Shown here: piece by piece, positions 9,668 through 17,774 of the stretch | How the letters are laid out: each line of letters begins with the position of its first letter | Position numbering within the stretch: position 1 is the first letter of the stretch | From: Spartobacteria bacterium | GTDB lineage: Bacteria > Verrucomicrobiota > Verrucomicrobiia > Chthoniobacterales > UBA10450 | Direction: 5' to 3' | Assembly (NCBI GenBank): GCA_021324035.1 | Contig: JAJPJU010000033.1 | Coordinates: forward strand, 1-28,071 | DNA: 28,071 bases | The notes under the pieces: generated by a model | Told to the model about the DNA's origin: nothing | Seen by the model: only the letters and a program-made list of their open reading frames with translations | Databases searched by the model: none | Translations under genes and position numbers: made by a program

Positions 9668-9792
9668 GCGAGAGCCTGGACGAAGAGCTGCGGGAAGAGG
9701 AGTCACGCTGGTCCCGCGTTTATGGCTTTGTCCTGGGGTTTTTCGCCGTCGAGATCCTGCTCCTCTATCTTTTTACAGCCAGGTTTTCGTGA
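9664..9792 (+). CDS. 42-residue single-pass membrane miniprotein between deacetylase and symporter
   Basis: This small gene is supported by exact overlaps at both ends: its ATG shares the ATGA with the deacetylase stop, and its TGA shares GTGA with the symporter GTG start at 9789. The product has an acidic N-terminal head (SESLDEELREEE), a short basic/aromatic linker (RWSRVY), one hydrophobic helix at about residues 20-38 (FVLGFFAVEILLLYLF) and a short TARFS tail. A cytoplasmic charged head with one transmembrane helix is suited to a small subunit of the adjacent symporter; several solute carriers have such partners. That role is inference from position. I do not recognise a named family. Without translation here, the overlap chain would be broken, which favours it being real. 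Confidence 0.7.
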   Translation: MSESLDEELREEESRWSRVYGFVLGFFAVEILLLYLFTARFS

Positions 9793-11471
9793 GCGGGATC
9801 GACTATCTCGTTCTGTTCGCCACGGTCCTGGCGATACCGCTTTACGGACTTTGGCGAACACGCGGACGCGAGTCGTTAGGCCACTATATCAAAGGCGACC
9901 GAAGTATCCGTTGGGGCACTATTGGGCTCTCGGTCCTCGCGACCCAGGCTGGACCGATAACGTTTCTTTCCATGCCGGGGCAGGCCTACGAAAGCGGCAT
10001 TGGTTTTATCCAAAATTATTTTGGCCAACCGCTCGCGCTCCTGGTGGTTTGCGCCGTTTTCGTGCCGATTTATCAAAAGCTAAAGGTTTTCACCGCTTAT
10101 CAATATCTCGGCAAGAGATTCGATCGAAAAACGCAAATGCTGGGCGCTTTTCTTTTTCTAATACAGCGAGGCCTCGCCGCCGGGATTACGATTTACGCTC
10201 CGGCGATCATTCTGTCCGCGATCCTTGGATGGCAACTCAATCTGACCATCTGGCTGGCCGGCGGTTTCGTGATCATCTACACGGTTGCAGGCGGCACAAC
10301 CATCGTCAGTCTGACGCAGCGTTATCAGATGATGATCATTCTCGCCGGCATGGCCGTCGCCTTCGGGGTGGTGATTTATCGATTGAGTCCCAGCATTTCG
10401 TTCGGTCATGCCCTGGAAGTCGCCGGCAAGCTCGACAAATTGCAGGCGGTTGATTTCTCGGTCGACCCGCACAAGCGCTACACCTTTTGGTCGGGAGCGA
10501 TCGGCGGATTCTTCCTCGCTCTTTCTTATTTCGGCGCCGACCAGTCGCAAGTGCAGCGCTATTTGGCGGGTGGTTCTCTGCGTTCGAGCCGGATTGGACT
10601 GCTGTTTAATGCCGTCGTCAAAATCCCGATGCAGTTTTTCATTCTTCTCCTCGGTGCGATGGTTTTCATGTTTTACCAGTTCGAAAAGCCTCCGCTGTTT
10701 TTCAACCGTCCAGCTTACGAACGCGCGATCGAACACGGCGCCGGCCCGCAGCTGAAAGATTTGGCGACAAAGGAAGATCAACTCTTCGAACAAAAGCGAG
10801 AGGCGTTGCGAGCCTACGCGGCACAGCCGTCGCCTGAGAAAATGGAATCGATTAGACAGCTCGACACGCGGACGCAGGCATTGCGAGTCGAGACCAAACA
10901 AGTCCTGAATCAGAACGGCGCTGATCCGAGAAGCAAGGAATCGGACTACGTCTTTATAACTTTCATCCTGCGGGAATTGCCGCGCGGCGTTGTCGGCTTG
11001 CTCGTGGCGGTGATTCTTTGCGCGACCATGTCCGCCACGGCCGCTGCCCTGAATGCACTCGGCTCAACCACTGTCGTCGATCTTTACCGGCCGCTGCACC
11101 CTTCAGTCGCGAGCGATCAACATTACGTTGTTGCGGCCAGAGTTTTCACGGCTGCGTGGGGACTGGTAGCGATCGGCGTCGCATCATTTGCCAACCTGGT
11201 CGAGAACTTGATTGAAGCGGGCAACATCCTCGGGTCCGTATTTTACGGGAGCATTCTGGGGTTATTCCTAGTTGCTTTTTTTGTGAGGCGCGTGCGCGGC
11301 TCGGCAGTTTTCTTTGCCGCGTTGATCGCTCAGGCGCTCGTGTTCCTTCTCTTCTTCACCACCGGCATTGGCTATTTGTGGTACAACGCGATTGGTTGCG
11401 GCGCCGTGGTCGTACTGGCGCCTGTCTTGCAGCGGCTAATATTTCGCGCCGAGCCAATGGAGGCTGCCTGA
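9789..11471 (+). CDS. Sodium:solute symporter family transporter (SSS) with a large hydrophilic insert
   Basis: The 560-residue protein has the hydrophobic pattern of the SSS family (LeuT fold, about 13 helices). Family-typical segments include the first helix with IPLYGLWRTRGRESLGHYIKGDRS, the ATQAGPITFLSMPGQAYESG segment at 51-70, GGTTIVSLTQRYQMMII at about 168-184, and YFGADQSQVQRYL at about 247-259. A notable feature is a hydrophilic, charged stretch of about 90 residues (about 298-387) predicted helical between two membrane segments, unlike minimal SSS proteins of about 500 residues. The substrate cannot be told from sequence; sugars, sialic acid, proline or amino-sugar compounds are all possible. 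The GTG start overlaps the miniprotein stop, and its own stop is one base from the next ATG, so it is translationally coupled with both neighbours. Confidence 0.9.
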   Translation: MSGIDYLVLFATVLAIPLYGLWRTRGRESLGHYIKGDRSIRWGTIGLSVLATQAGPITFLSMPGQAYESGIGFIQNYFGQPLALLVVCAVFVPIYQKLKVFTAYQYLGKRFDRKTQMLGAFLFLIQRGLAAGITIYAPAIILSAILGWQLNLTIWLAGGFVIIYTVAGGTTIVSLTQRYQMMIILAGMAVAFGVVIYRLSPSISFGHALEVAGKLDKLQAVDFSVDPHKRYTFWSGAIGGFFLALSYFGADQSQVQRYLAGGSLRSSRIGLLFNAVVKIPMQFFILLLGAMVFMFYQFEKPPLFFNRPAYERAIEHGAGPQLKDLATKEDQLFEQKREALRAYAAQPSPEKMESIRQLDTRTQALRVETKQVLNQNGADPRSKESDYVFITFILRELPRGVVGLLVAVILCATMSATAAALNALGSTTVVDLYRPLHPSVASDQHYVVAARVFTAAWGLVAIGVASFANLVENLIEAGNILGSVFYGSILGLFLVAFFVRRVRGSAVFFAALIAQALVFLLFFTTGIGYLWYNAIGCGAVVVLAPVLQRLIFRAEPMEAA

Positions 11472-11472
11472 A

Positions 11473-12246
11473 ATGTCCGACCCGATAATCTGTTTTGGTC
11501 AGCAACCTTGCGGGATATTTCCCAAACGATTCCTCTTCGCCAAGATTCAGACGGCTCGCCGTCTCCAGCGTGAGATTGGGGGGACGATCGTCTTTTTTTA
11601 TCATGACAGCGACCACGACCCGCGCGAGACAGCGACTGTTCTGCAAGATCGACACAGCGGCCAGAAACTGTCGCTGAATTTCGTATTCGAAAATAAGATC
11701 CAAAAACTCTACTCGCCGCTTTATTTGAAGCGCGTTGTCGCGGATTGGAAGACGAAGATCGAGCGAGGGCTGCCGGCTTACGTTGATCGAAAGCTGGTCG
11801 AAGTTTTCAAAACCAACACGAAAACTACGGTCGCGGATTTTTGCCTGTCGATGTACACCGGAATGGGTTTGATGGAAGGAATTACGATCGCGCGTTCGAG
11901 CGAATCTTCCTTTCGGTCGGCGGCGTGTTCGAGTGAAGATTATTTCGTCGATCTTCCGTATGAAGGTGAGATTGTTCGCGCGCGAGCGCGCGATGGAAAG
12001 TTCTGGTTACACAAGGGCGGCGACAAGTTCATCGAAGTTCCGGCCCAAGGCTTTGGACCCGAACAGGTGAGCCCAGCGCGGGATACCCGATTTCGCTGGA
12101 TGCAAAGCGTCATTCACTGCACCCATTATGTATGCGGCGCGAGCGAGCAGGATTACATCAACAAGGCCGACGGGCCCGGCGTGACTTTTGTTGAGCGCGA
12201 AGCGATCGATAATTCCGCCGAAGCGTATGTTGGAGGGGATGAATAA
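11473..12246 (+). CDS. Compact BshC-like protein (257 aa), putative bacillithiol-pathway enzyme
   Basis: BshC is the proposed cysteine-adding enzyme of bacillithiol synthesis, normally about 540 residues with a Rossmann core and a coiled coil. This protein is half that length but keeps two BshC signature blocks. Near the start is FGQQPCGIFPKRF with a helix KIQTARRLQ and then FYHDSDHD at 42-49, matching the usual GQQPGLFGGP...KI...A..LA...PVFW.A.EDHD pattern. Near the end, residues about 199-219 read VSP...R...QS...YV.GASE..Y, matching the usual SP..LLRP..Q...LP..AYVGGP.E.AY block. The intervening and C-terminal coiled-coil parts appear missing. The start is one base after the symporter stop, and the gene overlaps bshA by eight bases. 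The homology is read by eye; whether it still adds cysteine is unknown. Confidence 0.6.
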   Translation: MSDPIICFGQQPCGIFPKRFLFAKIQTARRLQREIGGTIVFFYHDSDHDPRETATVLQDRHSGQKLSLNFVFENKIQKLYSPLYLKRVVADWKTKIERGLPAYVDRKLVEVFKTNTKTTVADFCLSMYTGMGLMEGITIARSSESSFRSAACSSEDYFVDLPYEGEIVRARARDGKFWLHKGGDKFIEVPAQGFGPEQVSPARDTRFRWMQSVIHCTHYVCGASEQDYINKADGPGVTFVEREAIDNSAEAYVGGDE

Positions 12247-13390
12247 GGAGCCTCTTCGAATTGGCATTGCTTGTTTCCCGCTGATCGGAGGAAGCGGCAT
12301 TTTGGCGACGGCGTTGGGTTCCGAACTGGCGCGGCGCGGACATGAAGTACATTTCTTCAGTTACGCGCGCCCGGTTCGGCTGGATACGGCGGAAGAACGA
12401 CTGCATTTTCATCTTGTCGAACTCGCACATCATCCGCTTTTTCCGTGTCCTGATTACACTTTGCCGCTGGCAGTTAAGATGGCGGAGGTCGCATCAACGG
12501 TTTCACTAGATATCATTCACGCGCATTACGCGGTACCGAATGCGATGGCTGCGGTCCTGGCTGCGCAAATGTCAGGGGCTTCGCCGGGCATCGTCACCAC
12601 GTTGCACGGAACAGACACGAACCTGTTAGGCCAGGATCCGGCGTATCGGATGGCGATCGAATATGCGCTTGATCGCTCTGATGCGGTGACGACCGTTTCC
12701 AAAAGTTTACAGGAACAAACCCGCGAGACCCTCAAGGTTTCGCGAGATATCGAGGTCATTCCCAATTTCTTTACCCCACGGCCAGTCAGCCGCAGTCGAG
12801 AGACATTACGCGCCGAGCTCGCTGTGCGGGACGACGAATTCCTGATCCTGCATATGTCGAACATGCGATCCGGGAAAAGAATAGATCTTCTTTTGCAAAC
12901 CTTCGCGGCGATGCGGACTCGAGACCGGACCCGATTGCTCATCCTGGCCGGCGAACCCATTCAGCCTTACGCGGAAATGATTGATCGCCTCGGTCTGAAG
13001 AAGCAGATCATCGTTCGAGAGAACGAAGCGGCAGTTGAAGATTTTATATCGGCCGCGGACGCGGGATTGTACACGTCCGATTACGAAAGCTTCGGGCTAA
13101 GCATCCTGGAAACCCTCTACTTCGGAAAACCGATTGTTGCCTTTGATGTAGGAGGAATTCCGGAAGTAGTGGGCAACAACTACCCGCTTTATCCGTTTCC
13201 CGATGTCACCGCGCTTGCTGCCGCGTTGGACAAGTTGGTTGAGTCTCCCGACCTCGCCCGGAGCCTTGGCGGGCAGGGAAGGAAGCACGTCACCGAAAAA
13301 TTCTCAGCCGATATCGTTGTCGACCGCTACGAAACTCTCTACCGCGAGGTGATTAGCAAAAATCGCAGCGGAAAAGCGCTCCAGAGCTAG
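12239..13390 (+). CDS. bshA: BshA-like glycosyltransferase (N-acetyl-alpha-D-glucosaminyl L-malate synthase)
   Basis: BshA transfers N-acetylglucosamine from UDP-GlcNAc to L-malate, the first step of bacillithiol synthesis, in the cytoplasm. The 383-residue length fits the family (about 375-385). Visible signatures of this GT4 enzyme are GGSGILATALGSELARRGHEVHFF near the start, the HYAVPNAMAAV segment, TTLHGTDTNLLGQDPAY (the HGTD block is characteristic), VTTVSKSLQ, VIPNFF, and the C-terminal donor-site ESFGLSILE with its paired glutamates followed by GKPIVAFDVGGIPEVV. I chose ATG 12239; an in-frame ATG at 12227 adds MLEG and is possible. A GGAGG lies immediately before 12239 but too close to be an ideal ribosome site. 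It overlaps the BshC-like gene by eight bases. Related GT4 enzymes could be confused with it, but the HGTD and GGSG context favours BshA. Confidence 0.85.
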   Translation: MNKEPLRIGIACFPLIGGSGILATALGSELARRGHEVHFFSYARPVRLDTAEERLHFHLVELAHHPLFPCPDYTLPLAVKMAEVASTVSLDIIHAHYAVPNAMAAVLAAQMSGASPGIVTTLHGTDTNLLGQDPAYRMAIEYALDRSDAVTTVSKSLQEQTRETLKVSRDIEVIPNFFTPRPVSRSRETLRAELAVRDDEFLILHMSNMRSGKRIDLLLQTFAAMRTRDRTRLLILAGEPIQPYAEMIDRLGLKKQIIVRENEAAVEDFISAADAGLYTSDYESFGLSILETLYFGKPIVAFDVGGIPEVVGNNYPLYPFPDVTALAAALDKLVESPDLARSLGGQGRKHVTEKFSADIVVDRYETLYREVISKNRSGKALQS

Positions 13391-13449
13391 AATTCGGCGT
13401 TTCCGGATGCGAACTGACAGCAAAGAGCAGTGAGGAAACAATCAACGAA

Positions 13450-14373
13450 TCAAGCTGGCAAAACGAATGTTTCGCCGATTTCGCGCAGAGCGATGCGCTC
13501 CGATTGACCAGGAAGAGCAGCTTCAAAGCGCTCAATCGGCTCTCGGTACGGTTCGAAACTGAGGCGGAATGTTTGGTGGTGAATCGGCATGATGAATCGC
13601 GCGCCGGCGTCGTTCGCCATCTGGACGGCTTGTTCGGGATTCGCATGCGATCGAATCCAAGGATTATAGGCGGCGATGGAAACGATTGCCAAATCGATCG
13701 GGCCGTGCGCGCGGAGTTCGGTAAACGTTTCGGTGAACGCAGTATCGCCACCGAAAAGGATCCGACAGTTATTCCGTTCAATCAGGTAAGCATTGTAACC
13801 GCGATGATCGTCATGCTGCATTCGCGCCCCCCAATGTTTCACGGGCACGGCAGTGATTTTGATCGTGCCCGCGCTGGTGTGGATGGATTCGCTTTCGTTC
13901 CAGGACAGCTCGGTTATGTCACGCAAACGAGTCCAGTTCAGCAAATCGCGAGTGCGCGGCGCGGTTATTACCTTCGCCGCACGATCGAGGTGGCTCAACG
14001 TTCGCCAATCGAAGTGATCGAAATGTGCGTGTGACAGAAGCACGATGTCGATCCTCGGAAGTTCGTGGACCGTCAGCGCGGGCGCAGTCAAACGTTTCGG
14101 GCCGATCGTGAACAAAAATGGAATCCGAATTCCGACGCGTGGAAAGAGAACGGGGTCGGTCAGAACATTGATTCCGAAAAAGTTTATCAAAACGGTCGCG
14201 TGTCCGAGCCACGCCGCCGTCACTCGCTGGTCGCTCCATTGACTTGGATTCGGTTTGGCGAAGGCGGGAGCGATCGGGTGCCAACTCTTTACGATCGCTT
14301 CCCGCCACAAATGCGAAGCCCATCGCCGGACACGCGGGTTGCGGTAACTTGGTTTTACAAGCGTATCGCTCAT
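13450..14373 (-). CDS. MBL-fold metal-dependent hydrolase (UlaG/NAPE-PLD-like)
   Basis: The 307-residue protein has the metallo-beta-lactamase fold signature HAHFDH at 115-120, preceded by WLGHATVLINFFGINVLTDPV (52-75), which is typical of the UlaG/NAPE-PLD-like branch. Further ligands are seen at VKHWGAR (H180), the FGGDTAF segment (D210) and PIHHQTF (H265/H266). All metal ligands thus appear present. Such enzymes hydrolyse phosphodiesters, lactones or phospholipid head-group bonds; the substrate here is not determinable. No signal peptide is evident. I place the start at the ATG at 14373 because upstream in-frame codons (to 14472) give an unconserved leader. It converges with bshA (59-base gap) and diverges from the FAD monooxygenase across 184 bases, so it is probably transcribed alone. 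Confidence 0.88.
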   Translation of the reverse strand: MSDTLVKPSYRNPRVRRWASHLWREAIVKSWHPIAPAFAKPNPSQWSDQRVTAAWLGHATVLINFFGINVLTDPVLFPRVGIRIPFLFTIGPKRLTAPALTVHELPRIDIVLLSHAHFDHFDWRTLSHLDRAAKVITAPRTRDLLNWTRLRDITELSWNESESIHTSAGTIKITAVPVKHWGARMQHDDHRGYNAYLIERNNCRILFGGDTAFTETFTELRAHGPIDLAIVSIAAYNPWIRSHANPEQAVQMANDAGARFIMPIHHQTFRLSFEPYREPIERFEAALPGQSERIALREIGETFVLPA

Positions 14374-14557
14374 TCCAATTGTAACTAAATCAATGCGTCC
14401 AAGAGAGTGTGTCCGCCACACATTTGCGAAGCTTGTTTCACTTTCATAAGGCGAAGCCGGACATTTCCACAAGATTGGTCATTTCTACGGCTCATTGTTG
14501 AACAGAGTTCGTGACCACCTGTCCAAGGCACATCAATCGACGGCTTCGGATCTGTTA
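14374..14557. promoter_or_regulatory. Divergent intergenic region between MBL hydrolase and FAD monooxygenase
   Basis: The 184 bases hold the start regions of both the minus-strand hydrolase and the plus-strand eight-gene run. No clear promoter boxes or strong dyad were found, so only its position marks it as regulatory. Confidence 0.4.
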
Positions 14558-15706
14558 ATGGGCGCGCGCGCAGGAAAAAATATCGGGATCATCGGAGGGG
14601 GAATTGGGGGAATTGCGGCAGCGGTTGCTCTTCATCGCATCGGCGTCGATGTGTCCGTTTACGAACGAGCGGAGCGACTGCGCGAAGTCGGCGCGGGAAT
14701 GATGCTTTGGCCAAACGCCACTCGAGTTCTACGCGAGCTGGGCCTGCTCGAACAGGTGTTGGCGCGCAGTGGCGAGAACACGCATTTTCTGGTTCGAAAA
14801 AGCACCGGCAGAATTCTAATGAGCATTGCGCTGGGACAATTTGAAGTCCCCGCCGTTTGCATGCGCCGCGCCGATCTCTTGTCGATTTTGTTAGGCGCCT
14901 TGCCAAATGAGTGTCTGCATCTCGGCTCCGAGTTCGACCGGTTGAAACAATTGGACGGCAAGGTTCGGCTTTATTTTAAAGACGGCGCGGAGGTCGAGCA
15001 TGACGCAGTTATCGGTGCCGACGGGATTCGTTCCCGGATCCGGGCGCAACTTTTCGGAGAGTCGGACCCGCTCTACCGAGGCTACACGGTCTGGCGCGGT
15101 TTGGCCCGATACGAGGGAACTGCAATCACCCCGGGGTTCAACAGTGAATCCTGGGGAAAAGGAATGCGATTCGGAATTCTGAACACCGGTCACCGGAGAT
15201 ATACGTGGTACGCGACTGCCAATGTTTCTCCGCATCACCTCGATGGACCGAACGGACGGAAACAAAAACTGCAACGGTTGTTTGCCGGGTGGCACGAACC
15301 GATCGGTGATTTTCTAGAGGCAACCAGCGAAAATGAAATTCTAAAGCACGGTGCGCGTGATTGTGCGCCGCTTAAACAATGGGGCAAGGGATTAGTGACG
15401 CTGCTCGGAGACGCGGCACATCCGTGCACGCCGAACCTCGGGCAAGGCGGCTGCATGGCGCTCGAGGATGCACTTGTTCTGGCCAAAAGCATAAAGGACG
15501 AGATGTCCCTGGACCACGCGCTGCGTCGCTACGAATTGCGGCGCATCCATCGAACCAGGCACATTCAGCAGCGATCACTTTTGATGGGTTACATCGGACA
15601 GTGGCAGAACCCGATCTTCGTAACCGGTCGCCACATCGTGACGCGCATGCTTCCGGCAAAGATATTCGAACATAACCTGCGCAAGGTTTACTCCTATCAA
15701 ACGTGA
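14558..15706 (+). CDS. FAD-dependent monooxygenase (PHBH-fold, group A)
   Basis: The 382-residue protein carries the three FAD/NAD(P)H motifs of group A flavin monooxygenases. These are a dinucleotide-binding GGGIGG at 13-18 with an acidic strand end at VYE (34-36), the DG motif VIGADGIRSRIR at 151-162, and the GD motif LLGDAAHPCTPNLGQGG at 283-298. The RR pair at 103-104 (CMRRADLL) also fits. These enzymes hydroxylate or epoxidise aromatic, quinone or isoprenoid substrates. I chose ATG 14558 because the conserved beta strand follows at once; a TTG at 14495 would add 21 unconserved residues. Its stop overlaps the next gene's GTG (GTGA), so it begins a run of eight co-directional genes. The nearby methyltransferase suggests tailoring of a small molecule or quinone, but this is inference. 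Confidence 0.88.
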   Translation: MGARAGKNIGIIGGGIGGIAAAVALHRIGVDVSVYERAERLREVGAGMMLWPNATRVLRELGLLEQVLARSGENTHFLVRKSTGRILMSIALGQFEVPAVCMRRADLLSILLGALPNECLHLGSEFDRLKQLDGKVRLYFKDGAEVEHDAVIGADGIRSRIRAQLFGESDPLYRGYTVWRGLARYEGTAITPGFNSESWGKGMRFGILNTGHRRYTWYATANVSPHHLDGPNGRKQKLQRLFAGWHEPIGDFLEATSENEILKHGARDCAPLKQWGKGLVTLLGDAAHPCTPNLGQGGCMALEDALVLAKSIKDEMSLDHALRRYELRRIHRTRHIQQRSLLMGYIGQWQNPIFVTGRHIVTRMLPAKIFEHNLRKVYSYQT

Positions 15707-16551
15707 TTTTCATGCCCGCGAGACTGAGCGCAATTCTCGTTCTCCTGACTTCGATCGGAACGGCGTTCGCCAATGATACCAACCTCAAATCGGACGAAGT
15801 TTATTCCGCCTGGTTGCAGATGTACGATCTAAAATTCGACGAAGCGCATCTTCAGTTGGCACGCTGGCAGGAAACGCACCCGGACGATTCGCTCGGCCCG
15901 GCCTCGGATGCGGCAGCCTATCTTTTTTCGGAATTAACGCGTCTGGGTTCTCTTGAATCGGCACTTTTTGTCGATGACAACCGGTTTACAAATCGGAAGA
16001 TCCTCGACCCCGATCCGAAAGTGAAAATTTCGTTTAACGAACGAATCGAACAAGCCGACCGGCTGGCAGATGCCGCGCTTGAGATATCGAATGTCGACGC
16101 TCGCGCCCTCTTCGCGAAGACCCTGACCCATGGACTACGCGCCGACTATGTCGCGTTGATCGATGGACGTGGTGTAAAAGCATTATCCTACACGAAAGCC
16201 GGCCGCGTTTACGCGGAACGATTGCTCGCGGCCGATCCCCAGGCATTTGATGCCTATCTTGGGCCAGGAGTTGAAAATTATTTGCTCAGTTTGAAGCCGA
16301 TCGCGCTTCGGGTTTTGCTAAGACTCACCGGTTCTCAAGTCGACCGAGAGGCAGGTCTGGAGAAGTTGGAAAAGACTGCATCGCAAGGGTACTATTTAGA
16401 GCCTTTTGCCAAACTACTCCTGGCCGTTGCTGCGCTGCGTGACAGCCAGCCTGAAAAAGCTCGCGGGATCCTGGAGGGGCTCCACCAGCGGTTTCCCGAT
16501 AACGAACTTTATGCGCTCGAGTTGAGCCGGCTTCCGTCGACGACCCAGTAG
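15703..16551 (+). CDS. Secreted TPR-like protein of unknown function
   Basis: The 282-residue product begins with a short basic leader and hydrophobic core (SAILVLLTSIGTAFA), a convincing signal peptide. It starts at a GTG at 15703 that overlaps the monooxygenase TGA, or at an ATG three codons later. The rest is helical with TPR-like organisation: a pair near residues 32-60 (AWLQMYDLKFDEAHLQLARWQETHPDD), a central family-like region (ARALFAKTLTHGLRADYVALID, then YTKAGRVYAERLLAADP), and a final pair (PFAKLLLAVAALRDSQPEKARGILEGLHQRFPDNELYALEL). No catalytic residues can be pointed out. It sits between the monooxygenase and methyltransferase and ends five bases before the latter, so it is likely cotranscribed. 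I do not recognise a characterised member. Confidence 0.78.
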   Translation: MIFMPARLSAILVLLTSIGTAFANDTNLKSDEVYSAWLQMYDLKFDEAHLQLARWQETHPDDSLGPASDAAAYLFSELTRLGSLESALFVDDNRFTNRKILDPDPKVKISFNERIEQADRLADAALEISNVDARALFAKTLTHGLRADYVALIDGRGVKALSYTKAGRVYAERLLAADPQAFDAYLGPGVENYLLSLKPIALRVLLRLTGSQVDREAGLEKLEKTASQGYYLEPFAKLLLAVAALRDSQPEKARGILEGLHQRFPDNELYALELSRLPSTTQ

Positions 16552-16556
16552 ATATT

Positions 16557-17387
16557 ATGCAATCACCGCAATTCGAGGTTGATACTCGCGAGGTCCAAAA
16601 GCACTACGATCGCTTGTCGCGCTTTTATCGAATGTTGTGGGGCGAGCACATTCATCACGGCTACTGGGAAAACGGCGAATCGATCGAGCGCGCCCAGATA
16701 AAACTGATGGAACGGCTCGCCGAAAAAGCGCAGATCGCTCGCGGCGCGCGGGTTCTGGATATCGGTTGCGGTCTTGGCGGGTCAGCACTCTGGTTGGCCG
16801 ATCGATACGAGTGTTACGTCACCGGACTTACGATCAGTCCCGTCCAGGCAAGAATGGCGACAAAAAAAGCGAAATCAAAGGGACTGGCCAACCGGGTGAA
16901 GTTCCTGGTCACTGATGCGAACACCTGGCAACCGCAACCTGAAAGCGTGGACGTCGTCTGGATCATGGAAAGCAGCGAGCATTTCAAAAATAAAAAAGAC
17001 TTTTTCGCGCGCTGCGCCCGCGCATTAAAACCGGGCGGAGTTCTTGCGGTCTGCGCCTGGCTTCGAGGAGAACAATCGGAGAACGAACAACAATTGGTCG
17101 CGACAATCGCAGAGGCGATGTTTAGCGCGAGCCTGGATACCCTGAGTCAATATGCAGAGTGGATGCGGCAGGCGAACCTCGAAGTAGAGACGGCGAAAGA
17201 TGTCACTCGGAACGTGGTTCCAACCTGGGAGTATTGTGCGCGGATGGCAGAACGGTTGCCATTAAGATGGTTGCTGCATTTCGCCGACGCTCCTACACAA
17301 CGATTCGTGAAGTCGTTTCCGCTAATGACTGAGGCTTACGCCAATGGCGCGATGGCATTTGGTCTCTTCATTGCGAAAAAGAACTGA
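16557..17387 (+). CDS. SAM-dependent class I methyltransferase (tocopherol/sterol-methyltransferase-like)
   Basis: The 276-residue protein has a class I SAM-binding core. Motif I, VLDIGCGLGGSALWLA, is at 66-81; an acidic/hydrophobic second strand follows with GLTISPVQARMA, the arrangement seen in gamma-tocopherol, sterol and related methyltransferases; motif II-like VDVVWIMESSEHF is near 124-136; and LKPGGVLAVCAWL is motif III. The N-terminal part (HYDRLSRFYRMLWGEHIHHGYW) resembles the substrate-lid region of this branch and of small-molecule N- and C-methyltransferases. The substrate cannot be assigned. It lies five bases after the TPR-like gene and six before the next, within the eight-gene run. 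No membrane segment is present, so it is probably cytosolic. Confidence 0.88.
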   Translation: MQSPQFEVDTREVQKHYDRLSRFYRMLWGEHIHHGYWENGESIERAQIKLMERLAEKAQIARGARVLDIGCGLGGSALWLADRYECYVTGLTISPVQARMATKKAKSKGLANRVKFLVTDANTWQPQPESVDVVWIMESSEHFKNKKDFFARCARALKPGGVLAVCAWLRGEQSENEQQLVATIAEAMFSASLDTLSQYAEWMRQANLEVETAKDVTRNVVPTWEYCARMAERLPLRWLLHFADAPTQRFVKSFPLMTEAYANGAMAFGLFIAKKN

Positions 17388-17393
17388 ACACTG

Positions 17394-17753
17394 ATGACCT
17401 GTAGATCGTGTCCTCTTGGTCCTAAGAATTACGCCATTATAGGGATAGGCTCGATCCTCTTTGTGGTAGCGTTGGCATGCGGCTGCGCATGCCCCGTTCA
17501 AACTCATGGATCAAGATCGAGATGGTTCGAAGGCGTTTCTGAATCAGACCGGGCCAAGCTACATCAGTTGCGAGAAATGGTGAAGAACGATCCCGCGGTC
17601 CGCGTAGCCAACGAGAAGCGCAACCGAGCAAATGAAGAGTATCACGAAGCCCTCCGAGTCGCGATCATCAAGCGAGACCCATCACTTGCGCCTGTTTTTG
17701 ATCGAATGCGAAAACGGCGCGCACAGCGCGAAAAAGCGAAGACGGATCAATAG
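17394..17753 (+). CDS. Small membrane-anchored or lipoprotein-like hypothetical protein
   Basis: The 119-residue product has one N-terminal hydrophobic stretch (about 12-30, YAIIGIGSILFVVALACG) followed by a cysteine-rich CGCAC segment. Cysteines at this position could be lipidated, but the lipobox is not canonical. The remaining 85 residues are strongly charged and likely helical, with KLHQLREMVKNDPAVR and a lysine/arginine-rich tail (RMRKRRAQREKAK). No enzymatic motif is visible. It starts six bases after the methyltransferase stop and is followed 21 bases later by the SGNH hydrolase gene, so it fits the operon. It could be a small envelope protein of the same pathway. I do not recognise a family, and translation is supported only by spacing and leader. 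Confidence 0.55.
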   Translation: MTCRSCPLGPKNYAIIGIGSILFVVALACGCACPVQTHGSRSRWFEGVSESDRAKLHQLREMVKNDPAVRVANEKRNRANEEYHEALRVAIIKRDPSLAPVFDRMRKRRAQREKAKTDQ

Positions 17754-17774
17754 AGCTTTTCCCAAAGCGCAACT

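Noticed and set aside
10158..10901. A 247-codon minus-strand open frame inside the symporter gene
   Set aside because: Antisense to a clear membrane protein; the product lacks any domain, leader or start context.
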